Shown here piece after piece: positions 7,852 to 17,089 of a stretch of DNA of 64,000 bases. Below the pieces are notes generated by a model, which was given only the letters and a program-made list of their open reading frames with translations, was not told the origin of the DNA and made no database searches. Source of the DNA: an uncultured Prevotellaceae bacterium (GTDB lineage: Bacteria; Bacteroidota; Bacteroidia; Bacteroidales; Bacteroidaceae); contig CALCEL010000109.1 in assembly GCA_937900485.1 (NCBI GenBank), positions 1-64,000 on the forward strand. The letters run 5' to 3'. Each line of letters opens with the position of its first letter. Position 1 is the first letter of the stretch. Made by a program: the position numbers and the translations under genes.

Positions 7852-9375
7852 ATGGATAATAGTAAATCGGGTACAATCGTAAAGAATACAATGATGCTAT
7901 ACCTTCGTATGGCATTTATAATGATTGTGTCTCTTTATACAAGTCGTATTGTATTGCAGACATTAGGTGTTGACGATTATGGCATTAATAATGTAGTAGG
8001 AGGAACTGTTACTTTCTTGACATTTCTTGTTTATTCAATGAATACGGCAACACAACGATTTTTGAATATTGCTATCGGGAAAAATGATGAAAAGGAAGTA
8101 CGTGATGTTTTTAGTGCAAGCCTTGCAATTCATTTCTTTATACTTTTATTAGTTGTTGTAATTGGCGAAGTTGTTGGATTATGGCTTCTGTATAATAAGT
8201 TGGTTATTCCAGCAGATCGAATGAATGCTGCTTTTTGGCTTTTTCAGTTTACTATAGTGTCCACATGTACGATGGTCATGAGTATTCCATATAATGCAGA
8301 AGTCATAGCGCATGAAAAGATGAATGTGTATGCATATTTGTCTGTCTTTGATGCTGTGTTAAAGTTGCTTGTCGTGTATTTGTTGAAGTTATCAAATTAC
8401 GATAAACTAATAACGTTTGGTTTTCTGACAATGTGTACCTATATTCTTAATAGGGTTTTATATACAGTATATTGTAAGAGGACTTTCCCCGAATGTAAAT
8501 TCACTCCTCATTTCCCCAAAAAGATATTTAAGGAGATGTTAGTTTTTGCTGGATGGGATTTGTTTGGTGTGTTTGCATGGGCGTGTGCAACTCAGGGAGC
8601 CACTATCTTGTTAAATATGTTTTTTGGTACGTTGGTTAATGCTGCTAGAGGAATAGCTGGTACGGTATTGGGAGCTGTAAAAGGCTTCTCTCAAAATTTC
8701 ACTACAGCTCTTAATCCTGCCATCACAAAAGCGTATGGAGCAAAGAATTATGAATATATGACTAAACTGATGTATAGTGGCTCAAAGTTGGTTTTTGTGT
8801 TGTTATATACATTAATGCTACCATTGTTTATAAAATGTCATTATGTTCTTGAGCTATGGTTAGGTATAGTGCCTGAATATAGTGTCACCTTTATTCGAAT
8901 ACTTCTTGTCCAAACATTAGTTGTTACAATGTGGACACCGTTGTTTATTTCAGGATTAGCAACGGGAAAGATAAAATCATTTGGTCTTATAACTTCATGT
9001 CTGAATATTTTTCAGGTCGTTGTTTGTTACATAATATTGATGATGGGAGCTTCCCCAGAAATAACAGTTATGTCGTTGGGTATATGGGAGATTCTCGCTT
9101 ATAGTGTACAGCTATATACTTTGGGAAAACTGATTGATTTTAGTTTGTGGGATTATTTTAAGAAAGTTCAGGTTAAGTGTATTATAATTTTAGGAATTAC
9201 TGTCTTGATTTATTATTGTCTAACTGATTTCTTATATAATAATTTTGTGAATTTCTTATTACTGTGTGTATCTACAACTGTTATATCTTTATCCTTGACC
9301 TATTACATTCTTTTAGAATCAAGTGAGCGTGTTTTCTTTGTGAGTAAGTTGAAATCTGTAATTAAAAAACATTAA
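7852..9375 (+). CDS. Polysaccharide flippase, Wzx-like (MOP superfamily)
   Basis: This 507-residue protein is hydrophobic almost throughout, with about 12-14 predicted membrane helices, and belongs to the MOP/polysaccharide-synthesis flippase group. It would move lipid-linked repeat units across the inner membrane. The N-terminus (KNTMMLYLRMAFIMIVSLYT, SRIVLQTLGVDDYGI) is typical of Bacteroidales flippases of capsule and O-antigen loci. It is the first gene of the locus, 15 bp before the AsnB-like gene, and is clearly more AT-rich than clpB or nrdD. Substrate cannot be told from sequence. Confidence 0.88.
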   Translation: MDNSKSGTIVKNTMMLYLRMAFIMIVSLYTSRIVLQTLGVDDYGINNVVGGTVTFLTFLVYSMNTATQRFLNIAIGKNDEKEVRDVFSASLAIHFFILLLVVVIGEVVGLWLLYNKLVIPADRMNAAFWLFQFTIVSTCTMVMSIPYNAEVIAHEKMNVYAYLSVFDAVLKLLVVYLLKLSNYDKLITFGFLTMCTYILNRVLYTVYCKRTFPECKFTPHFPKKIFKEMLVFAGWDLFGVFAWACATQGATILLNMFFGTLVNAARGIAGTVLGAVKGFSQNFTTALNPAITKAYGAKNYEYMTKLMYSGSKLVFVLLYTLMLPLFIKCHYVLELWLGIVPEYSVTFIRILLVQTLVVTMWTPLFISGLATGKIKSFGLITSCLNIFQVVVCYIILMMGASPEITVMSLGIWEILAYSVQLYTLGKLIDFSLWDYFKKVQVKCIIILGITVLIYYCLTDFLYNNFVNFLLLCVSTTVISLSLTYYILLESSERVFFVSKLKSVIKKH

Positions 9376-9389
9376 AATCGAGCCTTGTT

Positions 9390-11303
9390 ATGTGTGCAAT
9401 TATGGGTTATTATAATAGAAATAAATCTGTTTCAGGTAGTTATATTGAGTTAATGGAACAGATATTGGAGCATCGTGGTCCAAATGATAATGGAACGGAG
9501 CTTATTTCTATTTCAACGGATAAGGATATAGTAAATTGTGCAATTGGTTTTGATCGTTTAAGTATACGTGATTTGTCTTTGACAGGACATCAACCAATGA
9601 AAAATAATGAAGGTGATGTAATTATTGCATTTAATGGTGAGATTTATAATGCTGATGAATATCGTGATGAATTAAAATCATTGGGTTATGTTTTTAGAGG
9701 TCATTCCGACACAGAGGTAATTTTATATCTTTACCAAGCATATGGTATTGATGAAATGCTCAGGAAACTTGATGGAATGTACGCTATCTGTCTTGTTGAT
9801 AAACGTGAAGATGTTTTTTATCTAATAAGAGATAGATTAGGAGAGAAGCCATTATATACATTTACATCATCAGATGGAACTTTAATGTTTGCTTCTGAGT
9901 ACAAAGCCTTTTATTGCCACCCAGAGTTCAAGGCTGAATTGAATGAGAGTGCTTTAGATGAGTATTTTTTGTTTCGATATGTAACGGGGGGAGATACTTT
10001 CCTGAAAGGTGTTTACAATCTTACTCCTGGAACTTATTTAAGGATAGATGGTAAGGAAATAAAACAGGTTAAATATTGGTCAATTCCTGATGTAGCAAAG
10101 AATAAATTATCTAAAGAAGAAAATAAAAAAAGGTTCTTGGAGTTATTGAACCTTAGCATTAAAAGAAGATTAATAGCCGACGTTAAGGTTGGAGTACAGC
10201 TTTCTGGAGGGATCGATTCTTCCTATCTTTCAATGTTGGCTCAAAAATATACGGATGAAAAACTTCAAACTTTTAGCATAACATTTGACGACAAAAAGTT
10301 TTCGGAAGAACCATATGTTGATATTGTTAATGAGAAGTTTGGCTTTTTATCTCATAAATATAAGTTTACTCCAGATAGATTCTTTGATTGCTGGAGAGAA
10401 TGCACTTGGTATTTTGAGCAACCAATGAATCATGAGGGAACGGTAGCATTACTATTTCTTAATAAACGCGCAAAGGATTGTGTTACCGTAATGTTATGTG
10501 GTGAAGGAGCTGATGAGACATTGGGTGGCTATGATAGATTTGGTTGGATTGCATATTATTTAAAGCATAAGTTAAGATTTAAGGTAAAGAGACTCCTCCA
10601 AAATTATAGTTCCTTATTGCATTTTAAGCCTATATCTCCTCTTACAAATATAGATGAAAGGTTCATTACCCAAACGCAATATGTTAGTAACAACATGTTT
10701 ATGGGTTTGAGAAATGGTAATGTGGATAGGATTCTTAAGGTAGTAAATAAACGTAAACGAATATTAAATGCTTCTCCAGGAAAAGGTGTCAGAAAATATA
10801 TGAACTATGAGGTGTCAACTTATATGTCTGATATTTTGATGCGTGCTGATAAAGTTTCTATGGCTGCCTCTTTGGAAGTGCGTGTACCATTTATCATGCC
10901 AGAATTAGTGGAATTTAGTTCCACTATACCTGATGAGTATTTAGTTTTATCAGCTCCGAATAATAATTCTTTCCATACAAAGAGATTGCTTAAGGAATTG
11001 TCAGAGGAAGCATTTGGCCATGATTTTACTTATCGTAAAAAATGTGGTTTTAGCGTTCCTGTGATGGAGTATTTTAACAGTCCTCAAGTAGTAGAATATA
11101 TAGAAACAAGTATTCTTCCAAGTATTAAGAACAGAAAAGTCGTAAATTACGACTTTATATGTAATCTGTGGAATACAAGAAATACGATAGGAGCAACATC
11201 ATGGGAGTATCATGATGCTCTATGGACAACGTTTTCTTTTGAATTATGGGCTCAAATGTATCTTGATAATAGCCCTTTGGATTGGAAGCATATAGATATT
11301 TAA
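9390..11303 (+). CDS. AsnB-like glutamine-dependent amidotransferase
   Basis: The 637-residue protein has the two-domain layout of AsnB. The N-terminal glutamine amidotransferase domain starts MCAIMGYYN, so Cys2 is the nucleophile after removal of Met; it also contains FNGEIYN and RDRLGEKPLY. The C-terminal synthetase domain has the PP-loop motif LSGGIDSS near residue 273. Canonical AsnB makes asparagine from aspartate. In polysaccharide loci, members of this family amidate sugar carboxyl groups such as uronic acids, and its place between flippase and glycosyltransferases favours that role (inference). The next gene starts 4 bp after its stop codon. Confidence 0.85.
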   Translation: MCAIMGYYNRNKSVSGSYIELMEQILEHRGPNDNGTELISISTDKDIVNCAIGFDRLSIRDLSLTGHQPMKNNEGDVIIAFNGEIYNADEYRDELKSLGYVFRGHSDTEVILYLYQAYGIDEMLRKLDGMYAICLVDKREDVFYLIRDRLGEKPLYTFTSSDGTLMFASEYKAFYCHPEFKAELNESALDEYFLFRYVTGGDTFLKGVYNLTPGTYLRIDGKEIKQVKYWSIPDVAKNKLSKEENKKRFLELLNLSIKRRLIADVKVGVQLSGGIDSSYLSMLAQKYTDEKLQTFSITFDDKKFSEEPYVDIVNEKFGFLSHKYKFTPDRFFDCWRECTWYFEQPMNHEGTVALLFLNKRAKDCVTVMLCGEGADETLGGYDRFGWIAYYLKHKLRFKVKRLLQNYSSLLHFKPISPLTNIDERFITQTQYVSNNMFMGLRNGNVDRILKVVNKRKRILNASPGKGVRKYMNYEVSTYMSDILMRADKVSMAASLEVRVPFIMPELVEFSSTIPDEYLVLSAPNNNSFHTKRLLKELSEEAFGHDFTYRKKCGFSVPVMEYFNSPQVVEYIETSILPSIKNRKVVNYDFICNLWNTRNTIGATSWEYHDALWTTFSFELWAQMYLDNSPLDWKHIDI

Positions 11304-11307
11304 TGGT

Positions 11308-12210
11308 ATGTCAAATATTATCAAAGATATTTACTGGTATTGTAAAGATACTTTAATGAAGTGGGCAAAATACCATTTTCCACAATTGTATGTAAGCATA
11401 TTATATCATGATAGATTACGTCGATGGATTAATTGGAAGAATCCAAAAGATCTGAATGAAAAGATTAACTGGCTTAAATTTTATTCAGACACAAGCATGT
11501 GGACAATATGTGCAGATAAGTATAAAGTACGTGATTATGTAAAGAAATGTGGATGTGAAGAAATTTTGGTTCCGTTGATTGGAGTATGGAAAAGCGTTGA
11601 TGAAATTGATTTTAATGATTTGCCAACTTCTTTTGTGTTAAAACCAAATCATGGATGTGGTGACGTGTTTGTTGTGAAGGATAAGTCAGAAATAAATTTC
11701 ACGGAAATATGTAATCGATTGCAAAAGGCAATAAATTCAAAATTTGGTTATGAACTTGCAGAATGGCATTATCTGAATATTTCACCATGTATTATTTGTG
11801 AAAAAAATATTAAGAGCTCGACATGTGCAGATTTGATTGACTACAAAATATGGTGTTTTGATGGCGTTCCATATTATGTGTTGACTTGTTCGGAAAGAGA
11901 TGTTGAAGCTCATAAGACAACATTGAATCTTTTTGACCTAAATTGGAATAGATTAGATAATTATATGACTCCAAAGTACAGAAACGATATAATTGTCCCC
12001 AAACCGGTACACTTAGATAAAATGTTGAATTACGCTAAAATGTTGTCAAAACCATTTCCAGAGGTTCGTGTCGATTTTTATGAAGTTGACGGTATGATTT
12101 ATTTTGGAGAATTAACATTTACAAGTCGTAGTGGTTTGATGGATTATTTTACAGAAGACTGTCTTCTTGAAATGGGTTCAAAAGTAACACTTCCAACAAA
12201 AAATAAATGA
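11308..12210 (+). CDS. TupA-like ATP-grasp family protein
   Basis: The 300-residue product resembles the TupA-like ATP-grasp group found in polysaccharide loci: LNEKINWLKFYSD near residue 50, then DKYKVRDYVKKCG, VLKPNHGCGD (the ATP-grasp lysine and glycine loop) and the late stretch PEVRVDFYEVDGMIYFGELTF. ATP-grasp enzymes join a carboxylate to an amine or thiol through an acyl phosphate; TupA itself takes part in teichuronopeptide synthesis. Together with the AsnB-like enzyme it hints at amide-linked decoration of the polymer (inference). The stop codon overlaps the start of the next gene (ATGA). Confidence 0.78.
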   Translation: MSNIIKDIYWYCKDTLMKWAKYHFPQLYVSILYHDRLRRWINWKNPKDLNEKINWLKFYSDTSMWTICADKYKVRDYVKKCGCEEILVPLIGVWKSVDEIDFNDLPTSFVLKPNHGCGDVFVVKDKSEINFTEICNRLQKAINSKFGYELAEWHYLNISPCIICEKNIKSSTCADLIDYKIWCFDGVPYYVLTCSERDVEAHKTTLNLFDLNWNRLDNYMTPKYRNDIIVPKPVHLDKMLNYAKMLSKPFPEVRVDFYEVDGMIYFGELTFTSRSGLMDYFTEDCLLEMGSKVTLPTKNK

Positions 12211-13208
12211 AGACTCAGTTTGTTTATGTGTTAGTCAGTTCTGAAGATGATTACTATCTGGAGGAACTTTGGGTTTCATTATATTCTCTTCGTTTTTACC
12301 ATCCCAAGGATAAGGTTTTGGTTCTTGTCGACGGATTGACGGAGAAAAGAATAAGAGAAAAAAAGGCATTATTATCTCTTATTGATGAATTGATACTTGT
12401 TGATGTCCCTTTAAATTATTCTGCTAAGAATCGTTCGCGTGAGATAAAAACAAGTATACGTAATTTAATTGACGGTGATTTCCTTTTCATTGATACTGAT
12501 ACTGTAATATGTGCTCCTTTAGATGATGTCGATTTATTACATGTGCAGAATATTGCCATGGTTCCAGAATTACATGGACCATTTAAGGAACATTTGACCT
12601 ATGGTTTTGTTTCTGAAGATACAAAACGAATTTTCAATGTAGATGTGTCTGATAGCCCATATTGGTTTAATTCAGGTTGTATGTTGGTAAGAGATAATGA
12701 TTTTACCAGAGAATTCTTCCAAAAGTGGAACGAAAACTGGAAGTATTCTGCTTTTAAGAAAAATAATAGTACTGACCAAAGAGCATTATTAAAAACTGAT
12801 CATGACTATGGGTATATTATAAAATGTCTTCCAGATATATATAATTGTCAAATGGCGATGAGTATCAAATATTTTTATGATGCTAAAATTGTTCATTTTT
12901 GGCACATGCGTAAGAATTTCACGCCTGTAATGGATTTTTCTCCCTTTATGTCACATGATATATATAGACAATTAAGAAAAGAAGGGACAATGACAACAAA
13001 TATTTCGGATGTAATATTACATTGTAAGAGTGCTTTTACGAATGATTCTATGATATGTGGAAAGGACGAAATACTTTTTGTAATGTCTCCGATACATACA
13101 ATCCTATGGACATCTTACAAAAAGGGTGGTTTTGTTCATTGGATTGTCGATATGATTATTTATTTTATTAACTTAAAGAATCGTATTTGTAGAAAAATTA
13201 AGGCATAG
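12207..13208 (+). CDS. Glycosyltransferase, GT8-like fold
   Basis: The 333-residue protein has a GT-A type layout: an N-terminal beta strand (FVYVLVSSEDDYYLEELWVS), then DFLFIDTDTVICAPLDD near residue 95, where DTD is the metal-binding DxD motif, and YWFNSGCMLVR further on, as in glycogenin-type GT8 enzymes. It would add one sugar from a nucleotide donor. Donor and acceptor cannot be told. Its start overlaps the previous gene by 4 bp and the next gene follows after 2 bp, so the genes are translationally coupled. Confidence 0.75.
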   Translation: MKTQFVYVLVSSEDDYYLEELWVSLYSLRFYHPKDKVLVLVDGLTEKRIREKKALLSLIDELILVDVPLNYSAKNRSREIKTSIRNLIDGDFLFIDTDTVICAPLDDVDLLHVQNIAMVPELHGPFKEHLTYGFVSEDTKRIFNVDVSDSPYWFNSGCMLVRDNDFTREFFQKWNENWKYSAFKKNNSTDQRALLKTDHDYGYIIKCLPDIYNCQMAMSIKYFYDAKIVHFWHMRKNFTPVMDFSPFMSHDIYRQLRKEGTMTTNISDVILHCKSAFTNDSMICGKDEILFVMSPIHTILWTSYKKGGFVHWIVDMIIYFINLKNRICRKIKA

Positions 13209-13210
13209 TT

Positions 13211-14131
13211 ATGTTTGCTCCTATAGTTCTCTTTACATATTCAAGAGTTGACCATACAAAAAGGGTGGTTGAATCTCTGTTAACAAATAACGAGGCTAAA
13301 GATTCTGAGTTGTTTATCTTTTCTGATGGGGCAAAAGACGAATCAAAAGAGTGTGCGGTAAACGAAAATAGGCGTTATATTCATACAATAGCAGGTTTTA
13401 AGTCTGTAACCATTATTGAACGTGAAAAGAATTATGGATTAGCAAACAGTCTTATTGCTGGTATTACGGATGTTATTGGTAAGTATGGAAAGGTAATTGT
13501 TGTTGAGGACGATTTAGTTGTTTCTCCTTATTTCCTTAAGTTTATGAATGATGGTTTAAGAAAGTATGAGAATGAAGAGAGAGTTGGAGCTATTTCCGCT
13601 TTTATATATCCTGTAAACAAAAAATTACCGACAAATTTCTTTTTGAGATATTTCAACTGTTGGGGATGGGCTATATGGAAGCGTTCTTGGGATTTGCTTA
13701 ATACAGATACTAAATATCTTTTACGAAAAATGCGTTTCCTTTCTAAGGAATTTGATGTAGGAGGTGGAGCAGGAGCGTATGGAAATTTATATTGTCAGAA
13801 AGTCGGATTAGTTGATTCTTGGTGGGTACGACTCTATGCTTCTTTATTTTTGGCAAATAAACTGACCTTATATCCTGGGCAATCTTTGACCACTAATGAA
13901 GGATTAGACGGAAGCGGCACTCATTGTGTGGAAACATCAGACATTATATCTAAAGTTGTACCTGTTCAATCACCAATAAAAATATTGGATATAGATATAG
14001 AGGAGAATAGAGACGCTTTCAAAATATATAGTTGTTATTTTAATTCTCTAAATAAAGCGGGACGAATAAGGCAAATGTTTTATTCTGCTTGGTCGTTTGT
14101 TCGTAGATTATTATATATTGATTGTAGATAG
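13211..14131 (+). CDS. Glycosyltransferase family 2-like
   Basis: The 306-residue product starts MFAPIVLFTYSRVDHTKRVVESLL, a GT2/GNT-I-like nucleotide-binding start. It has IVVEDDLVVSPYFLKFMNDG near residue 100, with EDD as the metal-binding acidic motif, and FNCWGWAIWKRSWD near residue 155, common in Bacteroidales glycosyltransferases of this group. It has no membrane helix and would act at the cytoplasmic face on the lipid-linked repeat unit. Its start is 2 bp after the previous stop, and the next gene follows equally closely. Confidence 0.75.
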   Translation: MFAPIVLFTYSRVDHTKRVVESLLTNNEAKDSELFIFSDGAKDESKECAVNENRRYIHTIAGFKSVTIIEREKNYGLANSLIAGITDVIGKYGKVIVVEDDLVVSPYFLKFMNDGLRKYENEERVGAISAFIYPVNKKLPTNFFLRYFNCWGWAIWKRSWDLLNTDTKYLLRKMRFLSKEFDVGGGAGAYGNLYCQKVGLVDSWWVRLYASLFLANKLTLYPGQSLTTNEGLDGSGTHCVETSDIISKVVPVQSPIKILDIDIEENRDAFKIYSCYFNSLNKAGRIRQMFYSAWSFVRRLLYIDCR

Positions 14132-14133
14132 AT

Positions 14134-14847
14134 ATGTGTCTGATTAGATGGATAAAATCTTGTCTATGGATAAGAAAAATTCTTCTTTTTTTTTTCCATA
14201 AAATAAAAAATCGAAACTTGGTTAAGTTTTCTTATGGGGTGTCTATAAGTACGAGATGTCATTTTGAGGGGATGAATATGGTAGGAGACAATTCATCGTT
14301 TTATGGAAATATGGGATTAGGTTCATATATAGGACAAAATGTTCATTTGAATGCTGATATTGGTAGATTTACATCTATAGGTCCAGGTGTTTCTTGTATA
14401 AATGCAACTCATCCTTTTAAGGAGCCTTTCGTTACCACTTCTCCATTATTTTTTTCATTGGATATTTTAAAGACTCCGAAATCTGAAACTTTTGCAAAAA
14501 AACAGATGGTTGAGGAGTTTAGATATTATGATAAAGAACGTGAAATAGATGTCAATATTGGAAATGATTGCTGGATAGGAGCAGACGTAACTTTTATTGG
14601 GGGAGTTAATATAGGAGATGGAGCAGTTGTTTTGGCAAAGGCTGTTGTAACAAAAGATGTTCCTCCTTATGCTATAGTAGGTGGTGTACCTGCATGTATT
14701 GTTGGTTATCGATATGATGATGAAACTATTAAAATGCTTCAAGACATAAAGTGGTGGAATAATGACTATGAATGGTTTAAACATAATTCGGAATTACTTT
14801 GTGATATGGAGAAATTCAAAAAGTATTTTTGTAGGTCTCAAGAATGA
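14134..14847 (+). CDS. Left-handed beta-helix acyltransferase (CatB-like)
   Basis: The 237-residue protein has hexapeptide repeats of the left-handed beta-helix class: a first run around residues 50-85 (MVGDNSSFYGNMGLGSYIGQ) and a second around 140-185 (IGNDCWIGADVTFIGGVNIG, then VVTKDVPPYAIVGGVPA). The loop with NATHPFKEPF resembles the catalytic His loop of xenobiotic-type acetyltransferases. It probably O-acetylates a sugar with acetyl-CoA. Its stop codon overlaps the start of the next acyltransferase (ATGA). The insert between the two runs is longer than in minimal family members. Confidence 0.82.
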   Translation: MCLIRWIKSCLWIRKILLFFFHKIKNRNLVKFSYGVSISTRCHFEGMNMVGDNSSFYGNMGLGSYIGQNVHLNADIGRFTSIGPGVSCINATHPFKEPFVTTSPLFFSLDILKTPKSETFAKKQMVEEFRYYDKEREIDVNIGNDCWIGADVTFIGGVNIGDGAVVLAKAVVTKDVPPYAIVGGVPACIVGYRYDDETIKMLQDIKWWNNDYEWFKHNSELLCDMEKFKKYFCRSQE

Positions 14848-15311
14848 TTTATTCAATATGTTTTATAACTATAGGCGATAATTTTTGCATGACAAATGGT
14901 GACCATGTCAATCCCATTTCTGCTAATCTTCAAGGTTCTTTTTATACCGATTGTGATGATGCTGAGATATGTATAGGAGATAATGTCGGTATGAGTAGTA
15001 CCAGAATGTGGATACATGACAAATTAACTATTGGCAATAATGTTAAGATTGGTGCTTGTGTTTTGTTGATTGATACTGATACTCATCCTATGGATTACGA
15101 GATAAGACGTACAAGTAATAAAGGAACAAAGTATGCACCTATAGTTATAGAAGATGACGTGTGGATAGGTGCTCATTCTATAGTGCTTAAAGGAGTTACA
15201 ATTGGTGCTCGAAGTATTATTGGTGCTGGAAGTGTCGTTACTAAGGATTTTCCTTCTGATTGTCTTGCAGCAGGAAATCCTTGTAAAGTGATAAGGTATT
15301 TGCATCCATAA
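14844..15311 (+). CDS. Left-handed beta-helix acyltransferase (WbbJ/maltose acetyltransferase-like)
   Basis: The 155-residue protein is mostly hexapeptide repeat. It has ICIGDNVGMSSTRMWIHDKL, then the catalytic loop DTDTHPMDYEIRR (His about residue 84), then IEDDVWIGAHSIVLKGVTIG and AGSVVTKDFPSDCLAAGNPC. It would be a trimeric acetyl-CoA-dependent O-acetyltransferase. The start overlaps the upstream acyltransferase by 4 bp. A 200-bp AT-rich gap follows, before a gene that does not look like a polysaccharide gene. Confidence 0.85.
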   Translation: MIYSICFITIGDNFCMTNGDHVNPISANLQGSFYTDCDDAEICIGDNVGMSSTRMWIHDKLTIGNNVKIGACVLLIDTDTHPMDYEIRRTSNKGTKYAPIVIEDDVWIGAHSIVLKGVTIGARSIIGAGSVVTKDFPSDCLAAGNPCKVIRYLHP

Positions 15312-15511
15312 TATGAAATTTACAAAATGAGTTTGGGAGAATGTATAGTTATTTTTGTTTTTGTTAATGGTGTTTTGTCTCTAAGTCATATTATATGGTG
15401 ATTTGATATGAATAATTTTTCTTTTCTATTAAAAATTGATTGTGTGTTCTTTTCTAAGACAGGTATGATATTAGATAGGAAAGAAGTATTGAATTAGTCT
15501 AAGTTTTTGTT

Positions 15512-17068
15512 ATGATGGAACTTCAGAATTTACCAATAGGCATACAGGATTTTGCGAAAATTCGTAAGGAAGGTTTTTTGTATATTGATAAAACGGATTT
15601 AATATATAAACTGATAATGGGAGGAAATTATTATTTTCTCTCTCGTCCTCGTCGTTTTGGAAAGTCCTTGTTGATGTCCACAATTCATGCAGTCTTTGAT
15701 GGTAAACGTGAACTGTTTGATGGTTTTGCCATTGCAGATAAGCCTGATATGGATTGGGTAAAGCATCCTGTACTTCATCTTGATTTGAATACTAATAAGT
15801 ATGATGACAAGACTGTACTAGAGCAGAAGCTTGACGATTCTCTTTCTGAATGGGAAAATGAATATGGTTGTGCAAATCGTGACCTTCCTTATGGTATGCG
15901 ATTTGAAAAAGTCATTCAACGTGCATACGATAAGACAGGTCAGCGCGTCGTAATCCTTATAGATGAGTATGACAAACCTATGCTTCAGGCAATAGGAAAT
16001 GAGGAACTTCAGAATGAGTTTCGTAATACACTTAAAGGATTTTATGGCGCCTTGAAGAGCAAAGATGGCTGTATTCAGTTTGCACTTCTTACAGGAGTAA
16101 CCAAGTTTGGTAAGGTAAGTGTGTTTAGTGACTTGAATAACCTTGAGGATATATCAATGGACTTACAGTTCCATAATATATGCGGTTTAACAGACAAAGA
16201 GTTAACATCAACTCTAAAAGATTATGTTGAGTCTCTTGCTGTCGCAAATGATATGACGATTGATGACACGATTCAAAAACTACGTGTCATGTATGATGGT
16301 TATCATTTTCACCCTAAAGGATGTGGCATGTATAATCCTTTTAGTGTGCTAAATACTTTTAAGAAAAAGGAGTTTGGCAGCTATTGGTTTGAGACAGGAA
16401 CTCCAACATATCTTGCAGAATTGTTACGTAGGCATAATTACAACCTCGCAAAGATGGCAAGTTGCCAGACCACATCCAAGGTGCTTGATAGTATAGACCC
16501 CAATAGCACGAGTCCGATCCCTGTCATTTATCAGAGTGGCTATTTGACGATTAAGGATTATGATCCTCAGTTCAAGTTATATACTCTTGGTTTCCCAAAT
16601 GAGGAAGTCGAGGAGGGGTTTGTCGATTTCCTTATGCCGTATTATACTCCTATAAGTGGTGTTGATACAGCATTTAATATCCAGAAGTTTGTGCAGGATG
16701 TAAATGCTGGAAATACAGAATTATTCATTAAACGTCTTAAGACACTCTTTGCAAATACTCCTTACGAGCTTGTAAAGGACTTGGAGAATCATTATCAGAA
16801 TGTCATTTGGATATTGTTTATCCTGTTAGGATATCATGTACAGGCTGAGTACCACACAAGTGAAGGACGTATTGACCTTGTTCTCCAGACACCAAAGTTC
16901 TGTTATGTTATGGAGTTCAAGCTTGATGGCACAGCAGAGGAAGCACTTGCTCAAATTGAGGACAAGCATTACACATTACCATTTGAGTTGAATGGTCAGA
17001 CTATTATTCGTGTAGGCATGAATTTTAGCAAAGAAACGAGGAATATTGAGAATGTCTTAATTGGATAG
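15512..17068 (+). CDS. AAA-ATPase-like / PD-(D/E)XK nuclease-family protein
   Basis: The 518-residue protein belongs to the AAA-ATPase_like (DUF1703-type) group that is abundant in Bacteroidales. It starts LPIGIQDFAKIRKEGFLYID, has a Walker-A-like RPRRFGKSLLMST near residue 48 and Walker-B-like VVILIDEYDKPM near 150. Near the C-terminus GRIDLVLQTPKFCYVMEFKL resembles a PD-(D/E)XK nuclease core (D...ExK). The biological role of the family is not settled. It lies inside the polysaccharide operon, set off by 200 bp upstream but only 21 bp from the next gene; its base composition is less AT-rich than that of its neighbours. It may be an insertion or a defence-like cargo gene (inference). Confidence 0.85.
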   Translation: MMELQNLPIGIQDFAKIRKEGFLYIDKTDLIYKLIMGGNYYFLSRPRRFGKSLLMSTIHAVFDGKRELFDGFAIADKPDMDWVKHPVLHLDLNTNKYDDKTVLEQKLDDSLSEWENEYGCANRDLPYGMRFEKVIQRAYDKTGQRVVILIDEYDKPMLQAIGNEELQNEFRNTLKGFYGALKSKDGCIQFALLTGVTKFGKVSVFSDLNNLEDISMDLQFHNICGLTDKELTSTLKDYVESLAVANDMTIDDTIQKLRVMYDGYHFHPKGCGMYNPFSVLNTFKKKEFGSYWFETGTPTYLAELLRRHNYNLAKMASCQTTSKVLDSIDPNSTSPIPVIYQSGYLTIKDYDPQFKLYTLGFPNEEVEEGFVDFLMPYYTPISGVDTAFNIQKFVQDVNAGNTELFIKRLKTLFANTPYELVKDLENHYQNVIWILFILLGYHVQAEYHTSEGRIDLVLQTPKFCYVMEFKLDGTAEEALAQIEDKHYTLPFELNGQTIIRVGMNFSKETRNIENVLIG

Positions 17069-17089
17069 TTGATATTTATATAATGTTAT

